This document shows positions 1 through 4,772 of a DNA stretch of 6,045 nucleotides, piece by piece. The stretch is taken from positions 1 through 6,045 of the forward strand of contig DLYJ01000115.1 of the NCBI GenBank assembly GCA_003447785.1. Reading direction: 5' to 3'. Below the pieces are notes generated by a model. The model saw only the letters and a program-made list of their open reading frames with translations. It ran no database searches and had not been told where the DNA came from. The position numbers and the translations under genes are program-made. The stretch comes from Treponema sp. Lineage in GTDB: Bacteria > Spirochaetota > Spirochaetia > Treponematales > Treponemataceae. Position 1 is the first letter of the stretch; each line of letters starts with the position of its first letter.

Positions 1-17
1 CATTTTGTGGCTCTTGC

Positions 18-48
18 AAAAAAAATCCACCCCCAAACAGAGGTGGAT
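18..48 (-). terminator. Intrinsic terminator downstream of the dehydrogenase gene
   Basis: Read on the minus strand, a 7-bp stem (ATCCACC pairing with GGTGGAT, positions 48-42 with 31-25) closes a 10-base loop and is followed directly by a run of seven or eight T (25-18). This is the standard form of a Rho-independent terminator. It lies about 113 bases past the stop codon of the minus-strand dehydrogenase and is the only one of four hairpins here with a U tract, so it is the likely end of that transcript. Confidence 0.85.
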
Positions 49-58
49 AATATTAATC

Positions 59-78
59 CTCCCGCATGGAGGCGGGAG
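59..78 (-). other. GC-rich hairpin in the 3' region of the dehydrogenase transcript
   Basis: Perfect 7-bp inverted repeat CTCCCGC / GCGGGAG with a 6-base loop (66-71). No T run follows on either strand, so it is not a complete terminator by itself. It is the third of four hairpins met by a transcript leaving the dehydrogenase gene and sits just before the true terminator. It may protect the mRNA 3' end or act as a pause site; this role is inference. Confidence 0.6.
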
Positions 79-87
79 CAATGTCGA

Positions 88-126
88 GAGAAAATTCTGT
101 TTGCCGAAGGTGAACAGAATTTTCTC
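88..126 (-). other. Long hairpin (about 18 bp) in the 3' region of the dehydrogenase transcript
   Basis: Positions 88-105 pair with 109-126. The outer 14 pairs are all Watson-Crick (GAGAAAATTCTGTT with AACAGAATTTTCTC), followed inward by two G-T pairs and two C-G pairs closing a 3-base loop. A stem this long is very unlikely by chance. No T run follows on the minus strand, so it is not a classic terminator. Possible roles are an mRNA 3'-end stabiliser, a dispersed palindromic repeat or a protein-binding site. Confidence 0.65.
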
Positions 127-130
127 GTAC

Positions 131-164
131 ATAAACAAAAATACACGGATGTATTTTTGTTTAT
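131..164 (-). other. AT-rich perfect hairpin overlapping the dehydrogenase stop codon
   Basis: Positions 131-145 pair perfectly with 150-164, a 15-bp stem with a 4-base loop (CGGA on the plus strand). The stem includes the TAA stop codon of the dehydrogenase (161-163). It is almost entirely A/T and no separate T tract follows, so its terminator strength is doubtful, although the minus-strand 3' arm is itself T-rich. It is the first of four consecutive hairpins in this 3' region. Confidence 0.65.
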
Positions 165-973
165 GATGGCTGCTTTCCGATGTAAGCGAGGATACCACCG
201 TCTACATAGAGGATGTGGCCGTTGACTGCGTTTGATGCGTCAGAAGCCAGGAATACTGCAGGACCTGCGAGTTCCTCTGGGTCGAGCCAGCGTCCAGCCG
301 GTGTTTTTGCACAGATGAACTGGTCGAACGGATGTCGGCTGCCATCTGGCTGTTTTTCGCGGAGAGGAGCTGTCTGTGGAGTTGCGATGTATCCAGGTCC
401 GATACCGTTACACTGGATGTTCTGTCCGCCGTACTCAGAACAGATGTTGCGTGTGAGCATTTTGAGACCGCCCTTAGCTGCTGCGTAAGCAGAAACTGTC
501 TCACGACCGAGCTCAGACATCATAGAACAGATGTTGATGATTTTTCCGTGGCCTTTTTTAATCATGCCTGGGAGAACTGCCTTAGAAACGATGAAAGGAG
601 CGTTCAAGTCAACATCGATAACCTGACGGAATTCCTCTGCTTTCATTTCAATCATTGGAATTCGTTTGATGATACCAGCGTTGTTTACGAGAATATCGAC
701 TACGCCGACATCTTTCTCAATCTTTTTTACTGTTTCCTGAACAGCAGCTTCGTCTGTAACATCACAGATATATCCGTGAACATCTTTGATACCAGCTTCT
801 GCATAGTTCTTGAGACCATTGTCGAGCTGTTCCTGTCCGCGGTCGTTGAAAACGATTTTTGCGCCAGCTGCAGCGAACGCTTTTGCGATTGCGAAACCGA
901 TGCCGTAAGAAGCACCTGTAACCCAAGCAATTTTGCCAGTAAGGTCAAAATCCTTCATTTTGAATTCAGCCAT
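161..973 (-). CDS. idnO: Gluconate 5-dehydrogenase-type short-chain dehydrogenase (SDR)
   Basis: A 270-residue cytoplasmic NAD(P)-dependent oxidoreductase. The family interconverts D-gluconate and 5-ketogluconate; close relatives beside uronate genes act on deoxy-keto sugar acids (KduD-like), so the substrate is not certain. Seen in sequence: Rossmann cofactor motif TGASYGIG (residues 19-26), Asp44 after the second strand, which favours NAD(H), NNAG at 97-100, and the catalytic Ser150, Tyr163 and Lys167 (YAAAK). The segment ICSMMSELGRETVSAYAAAK (148-167) and the C-terminus DGGILAYIGKQP are as I recall them from gluconate 5-dehydrogenases of Bacteroides and Streptococcus. The position normally holding the fourth SDR catalytic residue, Asn, appears to be Asp122. 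The length is normal for this subfamily. The start is set by a good ribosome binding site; Met6 is the only nearby alternative. It is transcribed alone within the window, divergently from the TPR gene, and suggests growth on sugar acids. Confidence 0.93.
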   Translation of the reverse strand: MAEFKMKDFDLTGKIAWVTGASYGIGFAIAKAFAAAGAKIVFNDRGQEQLDNGLKNYAEAGIKDVHGYICDVTDEAAVQETVKKIEKDVGVVDILVNNAGIIKRIPMIEMKAEEFRQVIDVDLNAPFIVSKAVLPGMIKKGHGKIINICSMMSELGRETVSAYAAAKGGLKMLTRNICSEYGGQNIQCNGIGPGYIATPQTAPLREKQPDGSRHPFDQFICAKTPAGRWLDPEELAGPAVFLASDASNAVNGHILYVDGGILAYIGKQPS

Positions 974-982
974 TCTGAAAAA

Positions 983-988
983 TCCTCC
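983..988 (-). promoter_or_regulatory. Ribosome binding site of the dehydrogenase gene
   Basis: GGAGGA on the minus strand, 9 bases before the ATG at 973-971. It supports translation from Met1 rather than from the in-frame Met6, which has no comparable site at the right distance. Confidence 0.85.
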
Positions 989-1034
989 AAAAAATTATTT
1001 CGATTCGGGGAAACCCAAAAATCTACCATAGTAA

Positions 1035-1063
1035 ATAATATAAGACAAAGCTTTTAAGGTCAA
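1035..1063 (-). promoter_or_regulatory. Sigma-70-type promoter of the dehydrogenase gene
   Basis: On the minus strand, TTGACC (1063-1058) is followed after exactly 17 bases by TATTAT (1040-1035), a near-consensus -35/-10 pair. Transcription would begin near 1028, giving a leader of about 55 bases that contains the GGAGGA ribosome binding site. No clear operator overlaps it. Confidence 0.75.
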
Positions 1064-1096
1064 TGTGTTTTTCAGGCAGTGCTGCGTTTTCAACAA

Positions 1097-1110
1097 GTCG
1101 TTTTTACGAC
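1097..1110. promoter_or_regulatory. Small inverted repeat in the divergent gap
   Basis: GTCGT and ACGAC arms separated by TTTT form a perfect 5-4-5 inverted repeat. It lies 34 bases upstream of the dehydrogenase -35 and also upstream of the candidate promoters of the TPR gene. The position would suit a regulator acting on one or both divergent genes, but the repeat is short and could arise by chance. Confidence 0.3.
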
Positions 1111-1139
1111 CGGGAGCCATTTTTTTGTGCAGAAAAAGT

Positions 1140-1145
1140 TATAAT
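1140..1145 (+). promoter_or_regulatory. Consensus -10 hexamer upstream of the TPR gene
   Basis: A perfect TATAAT, but with no recognisable -35 at 16-18 bases upstream and no TGn extension. If used, transcription would begin near 1152 and leave a leader of about 50 bases that still lacks a Shine-Dalgarno. It competes as a hypothesis with the promoter at 1167-1195. Confidence 0.35.
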
Positions 1146-1166
1146 GCCTTTGCCCTGGTAATTTTA

Positions 1167-1195
1167 TTGGAAGAAAATCTTTTTTTTGCTATCTT
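1167..1195 (+). promoter_or_regulatory. Candidate promoter placing the mRNA start at the TPR gene's ATG
   Basis: TTGGAA (1167-1172), a 17-base spacer and TATCTT (1190-1195) form a moderate sigma-70-type promoter. With the usual distance from the -10 box, +1 falls at 1202, the A of the ATG. This would make a leaderless mRNA and would explain why no ribosome binding site is seen. Both hexamers deviate from consensus. Confidence 0.4.
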
Positions 1196-1201
1196 AATTG
1201 T

Positions 1202-1828
1202 ATGCGAAACTTTTTGAAATTCACTATTTTGTTTTCCCTGTCTCTTTTCTTTTTTTCATGTTCAAAACCCGGTGATTTAACCATTGGCCGAGCCATGAAA
1301 GCCTATCAGTCTCAGAATTATGAAGAGGCACTTAATCTTTTTCAGGCCGCTCTAGAAGAAGAATCAAACTATTCCCCGGAACTGATTTACAATTTTATCG
1401 CAACAATTTATTTGCAACAGGATGATTTGGAAAATGCGGTGATTTATCAGGAAAAAAGTGCGGAGCTTCACCCTGATTACCGGAATCTTGTTTCTCTAGG
1501 AATGACATATCATCTTTTGAAGCGGGACGATGATGCGGTTCTGGCCTACAAAAAAGCTGTAGAGCTGAACCCGGAAAAAGGCGAAGCTTTGGCAAGTCTT
1601 GGCGCTCTCTATTTGGGCCAGGGAAAATACACAGAAGCCGTAGAAAACCTGAAAAAAGCCGCCGAATACGAACCAAAAATAGCCGTGATTCACGCAAACC
1701 TAGCCGTAGCCTACGCCGCAAACGGCCAGAGCGAAGAATCAGAAGCCGAATTCAAGCGGGCCGAAGAATTAAAGTGTAAAGACCTGGAAGAATTCCGAGA
1801 AAGGGCCGCGTCAATGCAAAAACAGTGA
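1202..1828 (+). CDS. TPR-repeat lipoprotein
   Basis: A 208-residue predicted lipoprotein of unknown specific function. Residues 1-19 are a lipoprotein signal peptide: Arg2 and Lys6, then a Leu/Phe-rich core, ending FFFSC with Cys20 as the lipidated residue; this is looser than the enterobacterial lipobox but acceptable for spirochaetes. The rest is about five tetratricopeptide repeats (roughly 27-58, 60-93, 94-127, 128-161, 162-195) with the expected Gly/Ala, Tyr and Pro spacing, for example YEEALNLF, DAVLAYKKAVELNP and YTEAVENLKKAAEYEP. TPR solenoids bind proteins; homologous lipoproteins help assemble or stabilise envelope complexes, but no partner is shown here. The start is fixed by the signal peptide; no Shine-Dalgarno precedes it. 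The gene stands alone, between the divergent dehydrogenase and a structured 3' element. Confidence 0.88.
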   Translation: MRNFLKFTILFSLSLFFFSCSKPGDLTIGRAMKAYQSQNYEEALNLFQAALEEESNYSPELIYNFIATIYLQQDDLENAVIYQEKSAELHPDYRNLVSLGMTYHLLKRDDDAVLAYKKAVELNPEKGEALASLGALYLGQGKYTEAVENLKKAAEYEPKIAVIHANLAVAYAANGQSEESEAEFKRAEELKCKDLEEFRERAASMQKQ

Positions 1829-1857
1829 ATCATGCTTTTGGGAGTGCACAAAAATGC

Positions 1858-1958
1858 AAAAAACAGGACGGAGTTGGCGTTCTGACACAAACTCGCCTGA
1901 GCTTTGCTCACTGCGATGTTTGGGGCAGGTTGCCAACGGGAGTCCAGTTTTTTGTTTT
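1858..1958 (+). other. Large foldable intergenic element, possible terminator or structured RNA
   Basis: Nested complementary segments enclose the whole interval. AAAAAAC (1858-1864) pairs with GTTTTTT (1947-1953), GGAC (1866-1869) with GTCC (1942-1945), and GTTGGC (1873-1878) with GCCAAC (1932-1937). Inside is an arm in which CAAAC (1888-1892) pairs with GTTTG (1918-1922), CGC (1894-1896) with GCG (1913-1915) and TGAGC (1898-1902) with GCTCA (1906-1910) around a TTT loop. The 3' edge is T-rich (1948-1958). It could be an oversized terminator of the TPR gene, a small RNA or riboregulator, or a copy of a dispersed repeat. The pairings are seen; every role is inference. Confidence 0.45.
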
Positions 1959-1991
1959 AGGCGAATAATCCCACAAAAACAAGATTCGCTG

Positions 1992-2020
1992 TTGACATGT
2001 TACCGAATGTTCGGTATATT
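1992..2020 (+). promoter_or_regulatory. Promoter of the regulator-efflux operon
   Basis: Perfect -35 TTGACA (1992-1997), a 17-base spacer and -10 TATATT (2015-2020), the strongest promoter match in the window. Transcription would begin near 2027, only about 20 bases before the regulator's ATG. The first operator covers the spacer and the start of the -10, and the second covers the start site, as expected for a repressed promoter. Confidence 0.85.
2000..2017. promoter_or_regulatory. Operator 1 of the TetR-type regulator
   Basis: TTACCGAATGTTCGGTAT contains the perfect arms TACCGAA and TTCGGTA separated by TG. It lies within the -35/-10 spacer and the -10 box, so a bound repressor would block RNA polymerase. 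Size and symmetry fit TetR-family operators. It is repeated at 2025-2042 with the same right half. Confidence 0.8.
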
Positions 2021-2024
2021 TTAG

Positions 2025-2042
2025 TTACCGTCTGTTCGGTAA
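2025..2042. promoter_or_regulatory. Operator 2 of the TetR-type regulator
   Basis: TTACCGTCTGTTCGGTAA has perfect 6-base outer arms (TTACCG / CGGTAA). It matches operator 1 at 15 of 18 positions, with TGTTCGGTA identical, and begins exactly 25 bases after it. It overlaps the predicted transcription start and fills most of the leader, ending 4 bases before the ATG. Confidence 0.78.
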
Positions 2043-2046
2043 CACT

Positions 2047-3312
2047 ATGGCAAGAAGCGAAAAGTCAAAACCAACAAAAGAACTTATTCTCGATGCGGCG
2101 TTTTCCTTTCTGGAACAGCCACGCTACACATCATTTTCGATGAACGAGCTGGCCGCAAAAGTAGGAATCACAAAGCCTGCGATTTATCGCCATTTTAAAA
2201 GCAAGGAAGTTCTTCTTGATGCCATGGAAAACCGGATTGTGGACGATATGGCGTATCTGCTAAAGGATATTGCTACAAAAGATTTGGAAACTTCAAAGAA
2301 ATCACTCGCAGGACTAATCAAGTATTTCATAGAAAATCCATCCCACATAAATTATTACATTGCCCAAATGTCTCAGAACGCCAATTATGAAGAGCATCTT
2401 TTCAAAAAACTGACAGAAAGGCAAGTTTCATTTTTAGGTCAGGTTGCAGACAAAGATTCCTACCTTTCCGCCTTCAGGTCGGACATGCGTTTGTTTGCAA
2501 AGCATATTTTTTCAGGCATGTCACTTTTTTACTTCGTAAAATTACAAGAAAAACTCCGACAGGAAGGAAAATGTATCCCTTCACCACAGGAATATGCTGA
2601 AAAAGTAGTCAATTTGCTGGTCTACGGTCTTTTGGAGTGTACAGACGAGTCCAGCCCGGTTCATCCCCAGGAAATTTCTCCTGAGCGGAGACAAGAGATA
2701 ATCAGCCTGTGTAAAATCCCTGAAAATTCTTTCCCGGCCGGAAACAAGATTTTCAAAGCACTGGCTTCCGTTATCGAAAAACACAAAATGGGCGGCGTAA
2801 CCGTCGAACGAATTGCTGACGAGCTTGGCATGGCAAAAAGCAGCCTCTATGAGTATTTCGATAACAAAAATCACATGATTAAGACGCTGGTCAACAAAGA
2901 AATTTCGCTCCTGCAGACGATTGCGAACGAAAACACGGCGGAGGCAAAGAATTTCACTGAATATATGATGATTCAGATGTACTCAGAGCTGGAGTTCTTT
3001 AAGCATCGGCCGGAAATCATTCCTATTTGCGGCTGGCTTTTGATGGGCGCAGATGATTCTTTTGACGCGGCGAGCGGTAAAAATCCTGAAGATTGTAATG
3101 ATGAGGTTTACAGCGTTTGGGAAAAGCGGCTTCCTGAAAGGATTACTTCACCTGATTTGGGCTTTCCATATTCACCAAAAGTGCTTATTACTTGGGCTGG
3201 CGTTCTTCCCGTGGCCTTTTTAGTGGAGGCTAAAGGAAAGAATTTAACTGAGGAAAAATTCATGGAAGGTTTTTCTTTCATGATTAACTATATATTCAAT
3301 GGAATAAAATAA
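2047..3312 (+). CDS. Double (tandem) TetR-family transcriptional regulator of the efflux operon
   Basis: 421 residues, about twice the usual 190-220 for TetR. It reads as two full TetR units in one chain. Unit 1 has its helix-turn-helix at about 29-56 (SMNELAAKVGITKPAIYRHF) and a helical effector-type domain to about 200. A linker near 200-230 leads to unit 2, with a second helix-turn-helix at about 249-276 (VERIADELGMAKSSLYEYF) and a second helical domain to the end. The recognition helices differ (TKPAIYRHF against AKSSLYEYF), so the halves are diverged. Expected role: a cytoplasmic ligand-responsive repressor of its own operon through the two operators just upstream. The next gene begins 11 bases on. 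Met1 is chosen because Met32 would cut into the first DNA-binding domain; no clear Shine-Dalgarno is present and the leader is operator sequence. Confidence 0.92.
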   Translation: MARSEKSKPTKELILDAAFSFLEQPRYTSFSMNELAAKVGITKPAIYRHFKSKEVLLDAMENRIVDDMAYLLKDIATKDLETSKKSLAGLIKYFIENPSHINYYIAQMSQNANYEEHLFKKLTERQVSFLGQVADKDSYLSAFRSDMRLFAKHIFSGMSLFYFVKLQEKLRQEGKCIPSPQEYAEKVVNLLVYGLLECTDESSPVHPQEISPERRQEIISLCKIPENSFPAGNKIFKALASVIEKHKMGGVTVERIADELGMAKSSLYEYFDNKNHMIKTLVNKEISLLQTIANENTAEAKNFTEYMMIQMYSELEFFKHRPEIIPICGWLLMGADDSFDAASGKNPEDCNDEVYSVWEKRLPERITSPDLGFPYSPKVLITWAGVLPVAFLVEAKGKNLTEEKFMEGFSFMINYIFNGIK

Positions 3313-3323
3313 CGGAGGAATAA

Positions 3324-4754
3324 ATGAAGAAACTGACGAGTTTGATTCTGATTGGTTTTGTGGCGGTAAATTTTACTTTCGCACAGGACGCTGATTCAAA
3401 ATCTGAATCAAAGGAAGAAAAATCAGAAGTCATAAAGCTTTCGATTGATGAAGCTGTAGAGTACGCATTAAAAAACAGTGTAATGCTTAAGAGTAATGAT
3501 ATTGCTTTGGAGCTGAAAAAGCGCGCAAACAGCTATTCATGGAATGTTTTCATTCCGGATGTATCTGCAAGCGGTACAATGAGCCGTGCAAACGAATTTA
3601 ATCCGGGAACTGCGGCAACGAATCAGATGATGAATCAACTAACTCGCGGACAATATCCTGCAAAAACAAGTTATACAGATGAGGAATCACGCTGGACGAC
3701 ACTCGGAACGGTTGCTGTAAGCTGGGCTCTTACACCTATGTATATCGCAAACATCAAAGTAGCTAAGGCAAATTATGAAGAAGGTCTGGCAAACTGGGAT
3801 AAAACTCAGAAACAGATAGTCACAAACATCAAAAAAGCATATTATGGCCTTCTTCTGCAGCAGGAGAATCTCAAAATCAAAAAGAATTCTCTTGAAAACA
3901 AAAGACAGCGAATGATTCAGGCTCAGACAAACTTTAAGAACGGAGCAATTCCTGAAATTCAGTTGCTGCAGGCACAGGTAAACTACGAAAACGCAAAGCC
4001 TGATGTAGATTCTACTGAGCAGGCTTACATTCAGCAGACGGATTTGTTTGAATATTTGATTGGAATGCCTTTGGGAACAAAGATTGAATTTACTGATTCG
4101 ATTGAAGCGGCTTATGTCGATGTTGAGGCAGATGAGCTTCTGGCAAAATATTCAGAAAACAACCTTGAGATTCAGGCAAAGAAAAAGACAATGGAAACCG
4201 CCAAAATCGGCCTCACATATGGTGAACTTTCAACATGGCTGCCGACTCTGGCTTTGAAATATTCATGGAATCCAGTTTATATAGGTTCTGAGGGGGCATG
4301 GCATTTTTATAAAGATTTAGGATCTGATGAAAAATGGTATGATTCAGGTACTTTTAGTGCGACACTTGTCTGGAATCTTACAAATATGCTTCCATGGTCT
4401 TCAAACAGGCAGAAATTAAAGGATTCAAAACAGCAGATAGCTATTTTGGAACTTGAAATCCAGAGATTGAAAGAAAATCAGAAAGTTGAAGTTCGTAAGG
4501 CTGTTGATACGCTTAAACAGGCCCGACAGCAAATTGATTCAATGGGGCGAAATGTCACACTGGCTCAAAAATCTTATGACATGACAATCCGTTCTTATCG
4601 GGGCGGTACATCAGAATTCCTGGCAGTAAAGGATTCGGAAGAGGCTTTGGATACAGCTAAACTTGGTCTTATTAATCAGAAATTTCAGTATATTTCAGCT
4701 CTGATGGACTTGGAAAATACGCTGAATGTCAATCTTACGGAAAATAAACAGTAA
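3324..4754 (+). CDS. TolC-family outer-membrane efflux protein
   Basis: A 476-residue outer-membrane factor forming the exit duct of the efflux pump. An N-terminal Sec signal peptide (residues 1-20: MKK, a hydrophobic core, then FTFA before Gln21) leads to a charged Ser/Glu/Lys-rich linker (22-36). The family's paired helical repeats follow: LSIDEAVEYALKNS (39-52) is the typical opening, long helices lie at about 141-245 (with NGAIPEIQLLQAQVNYENAK at 206-225), and a second set follows from about 267 to the C-terminus with SYRGGTSEFLAVKDSEEAL (424-442). Segments around 74-135 and 300-355, rich in Tyr, Trp and Thr, suit the membrane beta-barrel. The length is normal for TolC relatives. GGAGG (3314-3318) sits 7 bases before the ATG. 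The regulator, adaptor and transporter are co-directional and closely spaced, so this is the dedicated channel of that pump, comparable to BesC of Borrelia. Confidence 0.93.
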   Translation: MKKLTSLILIGFVAVNFTFAQDADSKSESKEEKSEVIKLSIDEAVEYALKNSVMLKSNDIALELKKRANSYSWNVFIPDVSASGTMSRANEFNPGTAATNQMMNQLTRGQYPAKTSYTDEESRWTTLGTVAVSWALTPMYIANIKVAKANYEEGLANWDKTQKQIVTNIKKAYYGLLLQQENLKIKKNSLENKRQRMIQAQTNFKNGAIPEIQLLQAQVNYENAKPDVDSTEQAYIQQTDLFEYLIGMPLGTKIEFTDSIEAAYVDVEADELLAKYSENNLEIQAKKKTMETAKIGLTYGELSTWLPTLALKYSWNPVYIGSEGAWHFYKDLGSDEKWYDSGTFSATLVWNLTNMLPWSSNRQKLKDSKQQIAILELEIQRLKENQKVEVRKAVDTLKQARQQIDSMGRNVTLAQKSYDMTIRSYRGGTSEFLAVKDSEEALDTAKLGLINQKFQYISALMDLENTLNVNLTENKQ

Positions 4755-4772
4755 ACAATTGGAGGAAAATAC

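Noticed and set aside
332..1057. A 241-codon plus-strand open frame across the dehydrogenase gene
   Set aside because: It is the complement of a well-recognised SDR gene with full motifs, has no family resemblance or ribosome binding site, and runs through the promoter of that gene.
1814..1866. Near-identical words ATGCAAAAACAG (1814-1825) and ATGCAAAAAACAG (1854-1866) flanking the end of the TPR gene
   Set aside because: They are short and A-rich, there is no element-like content between them, and slippage or chance explains them as well as a duplication.
1395..1911. Several minus-strand open frames opposite the TPR gene and beyond
   Set aside because: Their composition (Arg/Leu/Phe-rich) is typical of antisense readings, they overlap a clear lipoprotein gene, and none has a promoter or ribosome binding site.
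1961..1989. Inverted repeat GCGAAT / ATTCGC just upstream of the operon's -35
   Set aside because: The arms are only 6 bp with a 17-base loop and no T run; too weak to call an operator or terminator on its own.
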